From a marine gamma proteobacterium HTCC2143 (GTDB lineage Bacteria; Pseudomonadota; Gammaproteobacteria; Pseudomonadales; Dasaniaceae), in NCBI GenBank assembly GCA_000169075.1, contig AAVT01000004.1, forward strand, positions 1-64,000: 64,000 nucleotides of DNA, written 5' to 3'. A program made the position numbers and the translations under genes. Position 1 is the stretch's first letter, and the number at the start of each line of letters is the position of its first letter. The notes beneath the pieces were generated by a model. The model was not told the origin of the DNA. It worked only from the letters and a program-made list of their open reading frames with translations, and did not search any database. Of this stretch, positions 44,764 through 54,649 are shown in pieces.

Positions 44764-47310
44764 ATGTTTTTGACCCCATTCAAGGATATAAACTTGCTCA
44801 GTCCTCCCGCTGCTAGTCACTCAGGTACAAGGCCGCGTCGAGCCTTTTTGTTATTGGCCGGACTTGTTATTTTACTATTAATTGGTCTTTCGGCCTATAA
44901 CGCGGGGCGTGAAATTCGTTCATTGGTTTCCGCAAGCTCTGACAATATTCAATGGTCGCTGGCCCAAGCCGAGGTTGAATTCCATGAGTATGAAAATCAG
45001 ATAGCGGCGGGTCCCATTGACCTTGCAATGTTGCGCAACCGATTTCAAATATTTCACAGCCGCATCAACAGTATCGAGCAAGCGAATGTCTATGCCGATT
45101 TACGTGATGCAGACGTTGAAGCGCTGCTGACAGAAATCATGATATTTGTCGACGCCAGCATGGTCATTTTCGAAGCTGATGACGCAGTGCTGCGCGATAG
45201 CCTGCCGCAACTGCAAACCCTCAGCAATAATGCCCACCCGGTGGTGCGGTCTTTATTTAACTCTGCTGTGGAAGCTTTCGCGAACACTGCAGACCTGCAG
45301 CGCAGTGCGGTAACCGACGCTATGGCTCAGCTGGCAGTGGCGGTGGGTATTCTGATAGGGAGTTTAGCCTTAGCGGCCTTTTACTTTTATCGCCTTAATA
45401 GCCTGATGGTGAAACGGGATTGGAAGCGTCATCATACGGAAACACGGATGAAAACTGTGATCGGTACATCGCTGGATGGCGTCATCATTAGCGACTTTCA
45501 TGGAAAAATTCTTGAGTTTAACCCTGCGGCCGAAGCCATTTTTGGGTATCGCGCTGAAGATGTGCGCGGCAAAGATATTGGACAAATCATTGTTCCGGAT
45601 CATCTATTGGACTTACACAATGCCGGTATGCAGCGTATGCGCGCCAAGGGCGAAAAACGCGTGGTTGGAAAAGGTCGGGTGCAGCTTGAGGCGTCTCGTT
45701 CGAGCGGTGAAATATTTCCGATCGAGCTCGCGATTCAATCGGCCGTCACGGATGACGGAGAAATTTTTATTGCCTTTTTACGCGATATCTCAGTACGCAT
45801 GGCTAATCAAGCTGAGCTGGTTGCTGCGCGGGATAAAGCGATGGCTGGAGAAAAACTAAAAACTGATTTTCTTGCAACTATGAGCCATGAGATCCGCACG
45901 CCATTGAATGGACTATTGGGTAATATGAATCTGCTTCGCGATACGCAACTGAGTCCTGATCAAGATCGCCACATCGGGTATATGGAGACTTCTGGACGGC
46001 TATTAATGAGCCAAATCTCTGACGTTCTTGATATTGCGCGCTACGATGCAGGTAAACTTAGCACCAAGTCAGAACCGATGGATATCTCAGCTCTGATCCA
46101 AGATATCATTGATAGCCAGCGTAGCGCTGTGTCTTTGAGTGAGACTGCGTTGAAATGGCGCTGGGAAGGCGCGCCGGTGAATTGGATTAACTCTGATCAT
46201 GATCGTTTACAGCATGTAATGATCAATCTGATCGGCAATGCCGTGAAATTCACCCAGCGTGGAACGATCTGGGTGACACTTCAGGTTGAGGTGCAGGGTG
46301 CCTCTGTGTATTTGCACATTGATGTAAAAGATACCGGACGCGGTATCCCTGAAGAGCTTGCCGCCCATATCTTTGATGACTTTGTCACGGGCAACACTGC
46401 CTATGATCGTGACGTTGGTGGCACAGGGCTGGGTTTGAGTATCGTAAAGCGGTTTGTTGCAGCACTAAACGGCACGATCGAGGTGACCAGCGTTTTGGGT
46501 AAGGGTAGTACCTTTACAGTCAAAATGCCTATTACTCAAGCCCAAGAGCCCAATCCTGTCGAGAGACCTACTTTGCAGTTCAAAAAGACCGAGGCGTTGA
46601 AGATACTGCTTGTCGAAGACAATGAGATCAATCGTATCGTTGCCCGTCAAATGTTGGAGACCGACGGTCATACAGTAACGGTTGCGACTGATGGCCAGGA
46701 AAGTGTCGCTCATGCAAATGCTACAGCCTTTGATCTCATTTTGATGGATATCAGTATGCCAGTGATGGATGGGCGCGCAGCAACGCTTGCGATCCGGCAA
46801 AGTGGTGGAGCTTCGTCAAATTCACCCATCATAGCCTTGACGGCTAATGCTATTGCCGTTGAGCAAGAAGGCTTTATAACGGGTGGTATGGACGGTGTAC
46901 TCACCAAGCCATTTTCACGAGAGGCGTTGCGACTGCTATTGGCTGATCAGCGTGAGAAGTTTGTTGCATCCACAGAGAGCTTGGTCGACCAAACGCTGAT
47001 TGCCGAAACTCGCCAGTCGATTGGCGAAGGGTCATTCATAAACTTGCGCAAAGACTTTGTGTCTGAAGTTGACGACTTTATCCGTTGGGCCGGCTCAGAT
47101 GTCCCGATAGATTATTTGGTGATTGCGGATCGCAGCCATAAGGTTGCGGGAAGTGCAGCAGTCTTTGGAGCTGTCATGTTGAGAATTTCTCTGCAAGAGA
47201 TTGAGGTTGCTGCACATAAAGGGGACCATCAAGAGATCATACGAATTGTCTCTAATCTCAATGTTCTTTGGACGAATACCAAGGCCGCTATAATGGAAAC
47301 AGCGGTCTGA
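44764..47310 (+). CDS. Hybrid sensor histidine kinase with PAS, receiver and HPt domains
   Basis: 848 residues. Two membrane segments (about 28-44 and 196-213) enclose a ~150-residue periplasmic helical sensor. PAS domain (DGVIISDFHGKILEFNPAAE, about 236-330) with PAC (FIAFLRDISVR). HisKA with His375 (FLATMSHEIRTPLNG). HATPase with NLIGNAVKF, DTGRGIP and GGTGLGLSIV. Receiver (ILLVEDNEINR to LTKPF) with Asp662. HPt with His792 (RSHKVAGSAAVFG). The whole phosphorelay is therefore in one chain (an ArcB/BarA-like layout). No response regulator is adjacent. Signal unknown. Confidence 0.93.
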   Translation: MFLTPFKDINLLSPPAASHSGTRPRRAFLLLAGLVILLLIGLSAYNAGREIRSLVSASSDNIQWSLAQAEVEFHEYENQIAAGPIDLAMLRNRFQIFHSRINSIEQANVYADLRDADVEALLTEIMIFVDASMVIFEADDAVLRDSLPQLQTLSNNAHPVVRSLFNSAVEAFANTADLQRSAVTDAMAQLAVAVGILIGSLALAAFYFYRLNSLMVKRDWKRHHTETRMKTVIGTSLDGVIISDFHGKILEFNPAAEAIFGYRAEDVRGKDIGQIIVPDHLLDLHNAGMQRMRAKGEKRVVGKGRVQLEASRSSGEIFPIELAIQSAVTDDGEIFIAFLRDISVRMANQAELVAARDKAMAGEKLKTDFLATMSHEIRTPLNGLLGNMNLLRDTQLSPDQDRHIGYMETSGRLLMSQISDVLDIARYDAGKLSTKSEPMDISALIQDIIDSQRSAVSLSETALKWRWEGAPVNWINSDHDRLQHVMINLIGNAVKFTQRGTIWVTLQVEVQGASVYLHIDVKDTGRGIPEELAAHIFDDFVTGNTAYDRDVGGTGLGLSIVKRFVAALNGTIEVTSVLGKGSTFTVKMPITQAQEPNPVERPTLQFKKTEALKILLVEDNEINRIVARQMLETDGHTVTVATDGQESVAHANATAFDLILMDISMPVMDGRAATLAIRQSGGASSNSPIIALTANAIAVEQEGFITGGMDGVLTKPFSREALRLLLADQREKFVASTESLVDQTLIAETRQSIGEGSFINLRKDFVSEVDDFIRWAGSDVPIDYLVIADRSHKVAGSAAVFGAVMLRISLQEIEVAAHKGDHQEIIRIVSNLNVLWTNTKAAIMETAV

Positions 47311-47548
47311 TTTCAGCCAGAAAAATACGGTGTCAAAGTAGAGCGGTTTACGTCATATAGTAGCTGATTTATGCCGAAAAACGGCTTTATAACCCGTTTT
47401 TGGCGAGCTGAACATGGATGAAAAGAGCGGTTTTTCGAGTGGAAATTCCGATATTTTCACATTATCTGTGGTCATCAGCGGCACAGAGTAAAGCAAGAAG
47501 GCCGGTTTCTTTGCGGGAGTATGGCTGGCTGGGTGCTCTAACAGGCGT

Positions 47549-48079
47549 TCAGCTGTATGCGGGTCCGCCGAGGCGGGGATTGCCCTGCTGATCAAAGGAA
47601 AGCACCGAAACAGTATCGGAGATAGGCGCCTCTGAGCGCAGAGCGACCAGCGCTTTTTGCTGGCTCCATTTCATCACGTCTAGGCAGATCTCTGCAATTT
47701 GTGCCGCGGAAAAATACTGCTGCAGTTTCTCTTTCAGTGTAGCATTTGCAGCGGTGGGAGAAAGAATAATGGCGTCACACAGCTGCAGAGCAGCAATGAT
47801 AGCAGGGTTGAAGTCGCTGCTTTCATAACGGGCAATTTTACTGTGCATGATTTCATCAAAGCCCTGATCTAAAGCCTCTTGATTGCGTAGTGAGCCGCAT
47901 AGACGACAGTCGTGAACTTGGGCGCAGCGCAGTCGAACCAGCTCGGTGATCAGAGGGTCCACGGCTTTTGCGTTAACCACCGCCGCCGCAAAATCAGCAA
48001 TTCCCTGATCGAGTGGCCCCTTATGGGCAACTCCGGGTGTTAGGTCTTCTGCGACTAATCGTGGTTGGTAATGAGTCAT
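47549..48079 (-). CDS. Carboxymuconolactone decarboxylase/AhpD-like protein with CxxC
   Basis: 176 residues. The motif ELVRLRCAQVHDCRLCGSLRN has the Cys-x2-Cys and preceding His of AhpD-like members (peroxidase/thiol redox), with DAIILSPTAA and ICLDVMKWSQQKALVAL following. It overlaps by four bases the CxxC-free relative upstream, so the pair probably forms a hetero-oligomer. It is first in a minus-strand group with an acyl-CoA dehydrogenase. Confidence 0.75.
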   Translation of the reverse strand: MTHYQPRLVAEDLTPGVAHKGPLDQGIADFAAAVVNAKAVDPLITELVRLRCAQVHDCRLCGSLRNQEALDQGFDEIMHSKIARYESSDFNPAIIAALQLCDAIILSPTAANATLKEKLQQYFSAAQIAEICLDVMKWSQQKALVALRSEAPISDTVSVLSFDQQGNPRLGGPAYS

Positions 48080-48447
48080 GGCAAAACCTTCGCGGCTACC
48101 AATTCTAATCGTTTCGCCATGTCAGTGACGTAAATGGAGTTGACGAAGGCATACACTTCATCGGCGCTGGCAAACATTAATAAGTCCTGCACCTGTTCGT
48201 CTTTCATGGTACCGACGGCGGTAACAAACTGTTCCGTGAAAGCGATAAATGCTCGCTCCTTGTCGGTCAGTGGACTATAAGGTGGCGTCCAGTTTTCAAG
48301 TCTTAGGGCGGCATCAATATAGCCGGTACACAATTCCAAAAGGTCAGGGTCAGCAACTTGTTTAGCCAGCTGCATCATATGGCGCAGTGGTGGAGCAATA
48401 GACGGCTGCAGCGCTTCTATTTGCGCAAAAACCTGCTTAGACAGCAT
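48076..48447 (-). CDS. Carboxymuconolactone decarboxylase-like partner lacking CxxC
   Basis: 123 residues. 'PLTDKERAFIAFTEQFVTAVGTMKDEQVQDLLMFAS' (quoted in part: LTDKERAFIAFTEQF, MKDEQVQDLL) is the conserved helix set of the family but without catalytic cysteines. It is coupled to the CxxC protein and follows an acyl-CoA dehydrogenase gene by 25 bases on the same strand. Confidence 0.65.
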   Translation of the reverse strand: MLSKQVFAQIEALQPSIAPPLRHMMQLAKQVADPDLLELCTGYIDAALRLENWTPPYSPLTDKERAFIAFTEQFVTAVGTMKDEQVQDLLMFASADEVYAFVNSIYVTDMAKRLELVAAKVLP

Positions 48448-48472
48448 CTTTATCGACCTTTTAAAACCGACG

Positions 48473-49690
48473 TTAGATTTTACTATAACGGTTTATGATC
48501 AATTTACCCAATTGCGATGAATGCACTTCATCGGGCCCATCGGCAAGTCTTACATAGCGTGCATAACCGAAAATGCCTGGTAGGGGAGTGTCTTGGCATA
48601 AACCCATGCCGCCAAAAATTTGTATGGCTCTGTCGGTAACCTGTTGTGCCATACTTGGAACGATGACTTTAATCATAGCTATAGCATCTTTAGCTTCTTT
48701 GTTGCCATGTTTGTCCAGCTTATCGGCAGCCGATAAGGTTAACAGACGGGCCTGTTCTATCTCGCAAGCTGACTGCGCAATCTGGTCGCGAACAACGCCT
48801 TGATCAGACAGTTTCTTACCAAAGGCTATGCGCGATTCAGCCCTACTGCACATTAATTCCAGAGCTCTCTGAGCTCCACCAATTAATCGCATGCAGTGAT
48901 GAATTCTTCCCGGTCCTAAACGACCTTGGGCAATTTCAAACCCTCGTCCCTCGCCCAGTAGAATATTATTGGCAGGTACTCTCACGTTGTCCAATAAAAC
49001 TTCCCCATGCCCCTGCGGGCTGTGTAGGTCCCCAAACACTTCTAATGGTCGGACTAATTGAACGCCCGCTGCATCCATCGGAATAAGAATCATCGACTGC
49101 TGTATATGTCTCGGCGCGGATGGGTCTGTTTTACCCATGACAATAAGAACTTTGCACTGCGGGTGATAAACACCGGTTGACCACCACTTTCGGCCATTGA
49201 CAATATAGTCGTCGCCATCTTTGACAATCGAACATTCAATATTAGTTGCATCGGAGCTGGCAACATCGGGTTCTGTCATTAAAAATGCAGAACGTATGTC
49301 TCCATTCAGTAAAGGTTTTAGCCAGTTCTTTTTCTGTTCATCAGTACCGTAACGAGCTAACACTTCCATATTGCCTGTGTCAGGCGCATTGCAATTAAAT
49401 AGATCGCTAGAGAACTCAACGCGACCCATAATTTCAGCCAGGGGTGCATATTCCAGATTGGAGAGTCCGGCGCTGTAGTCGGCATACTCCTCAGGCAAAA
49501 AGAGATTCCAAAGTCCTTCGGTTTTCGCTTTCTCTTTTAGTGTTTTAACAACAGGGGGTACTACCCAAAGATTGTTTGAATTGCGCACAAACTGTTCATA
49601 CTCATGTTCAATCGGATAGACATTTTCGGCCATGAAATTTTCAAGTTTGCGGGTAAGCTCTACAACTTTGTCGGTTTGATTGAAGTTCAT
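48473..49690 (-). CDS. Acyl-CoA dehydrogenase family protein
   Basis: 405 residues. FAD enzyme for alpha,beta-dehydrogenation of acyl-CoA. Family signatures: [15 protein letters not shown] (substrate/flavin site), [27 protein letters not shown], and [15 protein letters not shown] near the C-terminus. It groups with the ACAD10/11-like branch ([16 protein letters not shown]), usually acting on branched or unusual acyl chains. Confidence 0.9.
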   Translation of the reverse strand: MNFNQTDKVVELTRKLENFMAENVYPIEHEYEQFVRNSNNLWVVPPVVKTLKEKAKTEGLWNLFLPEEYADYSAGLSNLEYAPLAEIMGRVEFSSDLFNCNAPDTGNMEVLARYGTDEQKKNWLKPLLNGDIRSAFLMTEPDVASSDATNIECSIVKDGDDYIVNGRKWWSTGVYHPQCKVLIVMGKTDPSAPRHIQQSMILIPMDAAGVQLVRPLEVFGDLHSPQGHGEVLLDNVRVPANNILLGEGRGFEIAQGRLGPGRIHHCMRLIGGAQRALELMCSRAESRIAFGKKLSDQGVVRDQIAQSACEIEQARLLTLSAADKLDKHGNKEAKDAIAMIKVIVPSMAQQVTDRAIQIFGGMGLCQDTPLPGIFGYARYVRLADGPDEVHSSQLGKLIINRYSKI

Positions 49691-49828
49691 AATTTTATCC
49701 CAAACAGATTTTGGTAACGTAATAAGGACACGGTATCAGCGAGACTGATCTGTCGTTAAAGAGAAAGTGAGCAAACACCGAGAAAGCTTTAGCAATGCTC
49801 TCCCGGTGAATGATATGGCGCGCAGAGA

Positions 49829-51457
49829 TTATCCAGCTATGCTGGCAAAGCTCACTTCGGGGAACCCAGCATCGCTGGATTCGCGCAGTTTTTGGTAATA
49901 AACATCGGCACCGCCGAAATAAATCAACACGCGTGGTTCATGATTCTCGATGTTCGCACCCATCATCCACGAGTTGACTTTGTCGCCTTGGTTCATCAGC
50001 GTTTGTACGTGAACTTCGGAAACATGAGCCGACCATTCGTCCTCTGCTTCTTGCTTGGGCGTACATAAACTATGGCCATCACCTTCCATTTTCTTAATGC
50101 AATTAGCAATCCAAATTGCGTTTTGTTCAATGGATGTTGGAAGGTTGGCAAACGGTGCCTGGGGCCCGGTTACCGTAAACATATTTGGGAAACCAGACAC
50201 GCATACCCCCATAATCGATTTAGAGGTGGTTTCCCACTTATCTGCGAGGGTCTGGCCGTTTACGCCGGTAATGGTGACGGCTTCAAGCGCTCCAGTATAA
50301 GCCCTGAAACCGGTTGCAAGAATGATGATATCGAATTCGAAATCATTCTCCGTTGTGCGGATACCTGTTTCGGTGATCTCAACAATAGGCTCGCGATTTC
50401 TGATATCAACTAGGTTTACGTTATCGCGGCTATAAGCTTCCAGATAGCCATGATCCAGTGGCGGACGCTTCGCAAACAACGGATACTCGCCCACTACCGG
50501 CGCTAGTATTTTCGCAATTTCCGGATCCTCAATACGCTCTTTCATTTTGTTAATAATGAACTCAGAGGCCATGTCATTGGCGGCGGGGTCGGCAAGAAGG
50601 TCGTCGAAGGTTTCAAAGACCCAACGGAAACTGCCGGTCCAATTCTCTTCGAAGATTTTCTGACGTTCTTCCTCAGGGGTGTCAACAGCGTTACGGCCTA
50701 CGGGACTGTCGAAAGCCATACCAAAAACATGGTTGCGACATTTCTCAATGATATCGTCATAATTGTCTTTGATATCCTTTTCCCATTCTGGCGTCATTGG
50801 TTTTTGCATAGCCGGCAAAATAAAGTTTGGCGTGCGATGAAAAACCGTAACGTTTCCGGCTGTTTCAGCGAGTACCGGCATCATCTGCACCGTCGTCGCA
50901 CCGGCTCCGATTATAGCGACGCGCTTACCGGCGTAATCTAAACCCTCGGGCCAGCGGGCCGAATGGAACAGTGGGCCATTGAAGGTGTCCATGCCCTTGA
51001 TTTTTGGAATCACTGGCTCAGAGATCATACCCATACCGCTGACAAAATATTTACAGGTGCATTGTTCGCCATCGGCGGTGGTAATCAACCATGTACCGCT
51101 GTCTTCGCGATACTCCGCATTGGTGACGGCTGTGTTCAACTGGATGTGAGGCCACATGTCGCATTCGTCAGCAATAAAATGCATATAGCGATGCGTCTCT
51201 TCCCATGCTGGGTAACGCTGTGACCACGTCCATTTTTGTAAAAGCTCTTTGGAAAATGCTAGGCAGTAGTAATAGCCCTCGCTATCGGTCATGGCACCGG
51301 GGTAGCGGTTCCATGTCCAAGTGCCGCCGATATCAGACGCTTTATCGAATACTTTCACCGATAGGCCGGCATCACGGAGATAGTGAATAAGTGCCAGTCC
51401 CGCAAAACCTGAACCAATTACGATGGCATCAACGTCTGTTTTGATTTTATTAGTCAT
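49829..51457 (-). CDS. Flavin-binding Baeyer-Villiger monooxygenase
   Basis: 542 residues, type I BVMO. Two Rossmann motifs ([17 protein letters not shown] and [13 protein letters not shown]) flank the diagnostic fingerprint F-x-G-x3-H-x3-W-P, seen as [14 protein letters not shown]. The NADPH/FAD link motif ATGF occurs at [12 protein letters not shown]. It inserts oxygen beside a ketone, turning cyclic ketones into lactones or steroid-like ketones into esters. It is the strongest clue that the surrounding cluster degrades a cyclic or ketone-bearing lipid. No signal peptide, so cytoplasmic. Confidence 0.93.
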
Positions 51458-51483
51458 ATCGTCATTTCCATAGAGTCGCGCTG

Positions 51484-52785
51484 TTATTCTTCGTTTGGCA
51501 GTAAATGCCCGTATTTTTTCATCGCCAGGTCACGTTGCGTCTGGGTATGGTAAGAAGGAAATAGCCCCGGCGCCGCTTCATACTCGCGAAGAACAGTCCG
51601 TGCAACAGTTACTTTATGGACTTCTGACGGTCCATCAACCATACCCAGCTCAGGTATATTCGCCCACATGGTCATTAACGGTGTTTCATCAGAGACGCCG
51701 ATGCTGCCGTGAAGTTGCATGGCGCGATAGATGACATCTTGAAGGACTTTTGGTGTCGCGGCCTTGATCGCGGCAATCTCTTTACGGACTTCGCGATTAT
51801 ATTCTTTGTGCTTATCAATTAGCCAAGCGGTGTAGAGTACATGCAAACGATACTGCAATATCTGTGTGTAACAGTCGGAAATTTTGTCTTGCGTCATTTG
51901 CTTGGTAGCCAGTAGTTCACCCTTGGTGGTGCGGCTCAATACTCGCTCACACATCATATCCATGGCTTTCTGCAAAACCCCGACGGTGCGCATAGCATGG
52001 TGCACTCGGCCGCCACCCAAGCGTGTTTGCGCCACTAGGAAGCCTTCGCCTTCATTGCCTAGTAAGTGGTCTGCGGGCACACGACAATTGGTAAAGCGAA
52101 TGTAACCGTGCACGCCGTCGCCTTGCTCTGCGTATGGGCCTACCGCTGAATTTCGCATGATGTCCATTCCCGGCGTATTTTTTTCTACCAGAATAATGGA
52201 AGCGCCTCGGTGAATCGGCACCTCGGTATCGGTAACTACCATGACTAATAAAAACTCAGAAAAACGCGCATGGGAAGCAAACCATTTCTCACCGTTGATT
52301 ACCCATTCGTCACCCTGACGCACTGCCTGACAAGTGAACTGTGCCGGGTCTGAACCCGCCTGTGGTTCAGTCATTGAGTAGCAAGAGGCAATATTTCCAT
52401 CGAGGAGTGGCTGCAAATATTTTTTCTTTTGATGATCGGTACCAAAGTGCGCAAGAATTTCAGCGTTACCAGAGTCTGGAGCCTGACAGCCAAATACACT
52501 GGGCCCGAAACGGCTGCGGCCAAGGATTTCATTCATTAGGCCAAGATTAACTTGGCCGTAGCCTTCGCCACCAAGTTCAGGGCCGATGTGGCAAGCCCAC
52601 AGGCGCTTCTCTTTCACAATTGCTCGCAGTGGTGCCATCGCAGCGGCAGCTGGAGACTCTGGATCCCAAGGATCACCGGGACCTCGAAAAAGCAGGTCCA
52701 GAGGCTCGATTTCTTCGCGGGTAAATGTGTCAATCCAATTTAATTGTTCTTGGAAATCATTGTCTGTTTCAAAACTCCAACTCAC
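51484..52785 (-). CDS. Acyl-CoA dehydrogenase family protein
   Basis: 433 residues. SMTEPQAGSDPAQ, GEKWFASHA, LLGNEGEGFLVAQTRLGGGRVHH and MQLHGSIGVSDETPL are family signatures, again of the ACAD10/11-like type. It is 26 bases upstream of the BVMO gene on the same strand and divergent from the SDR at 52908; the 122-base promoter region contains a palindrome shared with 59504. Confidence 0.92.
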   Translation of the reverse strand: MSWSFETDNDFQEQLNWIDTFTREEIEPLDLLFRGPGDPWDPESPAAAAMAPLRAIVKEKRLWACHIGPELGGEGYGQVNLGLMNEILGRSRFGPSVFGCQAPDSGNAEILAHFGTDHQKKKYLQPLLDGNIASCYSMTEPQAGSDPAQFTCQAVRQGDEWVINGEKWFASHARFSEFLLVMVVTDTEVPIHRGASIILVEKNTPGMDIMRNSAVGPYAEQGDGVHGYIRFTNCRVPADHLLGNEGEGFLVAQTRLGGGRVHHAMRTVGVLQKAMDMMCERVLSRTTKGELLATKQMTQDKISDCYTQILQYRLHVLYTAWLIDKHKEYNREVRKEIAAIKAATPKVLQDVIYRAMQLHGSIGVSDETPLMTMWANIPELGMVDGPSEVHKVTVARTVLREYEAAPGLFPSYHTQTQRDLAMKKYGHLLPNEE

Positions 52786-52849
52786 TAGTCGTACTCCTAA
52801 AAAGGGATAATGGTGTCTACGATAACTTGCTGGATTCGAACAAGCAAGT

Positions 52850-52866
52850 CTTGAACTAAGTTCAGG
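52850..52866. promoter_or_regulatory. Palindromic operator candidate, divergent ACAD/SDR promoter
   Basis: CTTGAACTAAGTTCAGG matches CTTGAATTTAGTTCAAA at 59504-59520: inverted TTGAA/TTCA halves with 4-5 bases between. It lies between divergent genes at 52785 and 52908 and is a likely TetR-family operator. Confidence 0.6.
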
Positions 52867-52907
52867 TTTGGGGTTATTCTGTACAAAATTGAGAGGAAAA
52901 TCTACCC

Positions 52908-53639
52908 ATGGCGAAAGAAAAGGTTTGGTTGGTCACTGGTGCGTCCCGAGGAATTGGTCTTGAAGTGGCCCGTCGGGTTATTAATGCCGGGGAGCGAGTC
53001 GCTCTTTTAGCGCGTGGCGAGAGTGTGCTTGAAGCTGCCAAAGAGTTGGGCGAAAACGCGCTGGGTCTGCAAGCTGATGTGTCAGACCCTGCATCTGTGC
53101 AGGCTGCAACTGAAAAAGTAGTCGCGCGTTGGGGTCGCATTGATACGGTGGTAAACAATGCGGGAATGCATCGCGGTGGTAAAGTGGGCAGGTTGGCCCT
53201 CGAAGATTGGCAGGCGGTTATTAACACCAATTTAACAGGAGCCCTCAATGTTATCAGCGCGGCTCGCCCTAATCTAAAAGAGGGAAGTTCAATTGTTAAC
53301 ATCGGCGCTGTGGTTGGATTTCGCGGTTTCCCTGGCGATGCGGCTTATGGGGCATCAAAGGCTGGGCTTGCTGGTCTGACTCGTGCCTTGGCAATTGAGC
53401 TTGCAGGCAAAGGTATTACCGTTAATTTAGTGATCCCCGGTTTAGTGTTAACCGATATGACTGGAGGGCTTTCTGACAAAGCGCTGGAGTCGATGCGAAA
53501 AACGGTACCAATGGGGCGCTACGGTGAACCTGAAGAAATTGCTGAAGTGATTGAATGGGTTGCTCGGTCACGCTACATGACGGGGGCCTTTGTTCCCGTT
53601 GATGGCGGTTTGATGTCCAGCTTTGGCGTGCCTCAATGA
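52908..53639 (+). CDS. SDR family oxidoreductase
   Basis: 243-residue classical SDR with VTGASRGIGLEVARR, NNAGM, catalytic Ser in NIGAVVGF (weak; Ala where Ser is usual at one position), YGASK, and a TGAFVPVDGG end. Arg after the glycine motif and 'LLARGE' suggest NADP. It heads a plus-strand operon: the stop overlaps the phosphotransferase gene by four bases. Confidence 0.88.
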   Translation: MAKEKVWLVTGASRGIGLEVARRVINAGERVALLARGESVLEAAKELGENALGLQADVSDPASVQAATEKVVARWGRIDTVVNNAGMHRGGKVGRLALEDWQAVINTNLTGALNVISAARPNLKEGSSIVNIGAVVGFRGFPGDAAYGASKAGLAGLTRALAIELAGKGITVNLVIPGLVLTDMTGGLSDKALESMRKTVPMGRYGEPEEIAEVIEWVARSRYMTGAFVPVDGGLMSSFGVPQ

Positions 53640-54649
53640 GGGACTCAGCAGAAAAATTCCAACGCTGGGCAGACTCCACGCTAGGCTTGCGTAATGCATA
53701 CATCGAGGGAGAGCTCAGCGGCGGCAACTCTAATCTGACTCAGCTTGTAATTCACGACCAAGGTAAGTTGGTCATTCGCTCTGCACCCGCTGCCACTATT
53801 TCTCCGAAGGCACACTTAGGTGTGCAGCGCGAGGCCACATTCATGTCGGCATTGGCGGGGCATGCACCCGTACCGAAAGTGCTGTGTTGGTGTGACGATA
53901 CTGAAATTCTAGGTTATCCTTTTGCGGTAATTGATTTTATCGACGGTGTTGCGATCACTGACAAACTCCCCGACAGTTACGACAATATTGAAGCGTTGAA
54001 CGCTATTGGTCTGCAATTAGCCAGTGCCTTGGGTGAAATTGCCTGTGCGCCATGGCAGGAACTTGGGCTCGCTGAGATGGGTAGGCCCGACAATTTTTTA
54101 CGTCGTCAAATTGAGCGCTGGTTGAAAGTTCGTGATAGCCAGCCAACTCGAGATTTGCCTGAGATTCAGCGGCTGGGTCAATGGCTGTTAGATAATGTGC
54201 CGGAAGATGGCCCCGTGGGTATTTTTCACGGCGATTATCACCTCGACAACACGCTTTGCCATCGGGAACGTCCTGAACTTCTGGTTGTTATAGATTGGGA
54301 AATGGGCACCATTGGCGACCCATTGGCTGATTTAGGTTTATTGTTGATGTTCTGGGGCCCGCGTCCGGTATCTCCACCGGGTTTTGCGCATGTGCAGGCG
54401 GCGACCCGAAAAGAGGGTGTCATTAGCCGACGTGAGCTTGTTAAAGCGTGGCATAAAACCAGTGGTATAGAACCACGCCATTTGAACTTTTATTTGTGTT
54501 TTGCCTTTTGGCGCCTCGCGGCCATTGTTGAAGGTGCATACGGGCTCTATCTCGACGGCAAAGTTGATACCGATTATGCGAGGGGCCTTGAATATGATGT
54601 CCCTGCGTTACTTAAAGAAGCCGCCTTGGCGGCAAAAGGGGAATGGTAA
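53636..54649 (+). CDS. Phosphotransferase family protein (ACAD10/11 APH-type)
   Basis: 337 residues of the APH fold: GGNSNLTQLVIHDQGKLVIR (nucleotide loop), VGIFHGDYHLDNTLCH (catalytic Asp in HGDYHLDN) and VVIDWEMGTIGDPLADLG (metal Asp). This subfamily is fused to or next to ACAD10/11-type dehydrogenases and is linked to phosphorylating 4-hydroxyacyl-CoA during degradation of hydroxy fatty acids. The presence of two ACAD10/11-like genes nearby fits that role. Confidence 0.88.
   Translation: MRDSAEKFQRWADSTLGLRNAYIEGELSGGNSNLTQLVIHDQGKLVIRSAPAATISPKAHLGVQREATFMSALAGHAPVPKVLCWCDDTEILGYPFAVIDFIDGVAITDKLPDSYDNIEALNAIGLQLASALGEIACAPWQELGLAEMGRPDNFLRRQIERWLKVRDSQPTRDLPEIQRLGQWLLDNVPEDGPVGIFHGDYHLDNTLCHRERPELLVVIDWEMGTIGDPLADLGLLLMFWGPRPVSPPGFAHVQAATRKEGVISRRELVKAWHKTSGIEPRHLNFYLCFAFWRLAAIVEGAYGLYLDGKVDTDYARGLEYDVPALLKEAALAAKGEW

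Noticed and set aside
47353..47595. An 80-codon minus-strand frame downstream of the AhpD-like gene
   Set aside because: It overlaps the end of that gene in another frame and has low-complexity, non-conserved content.
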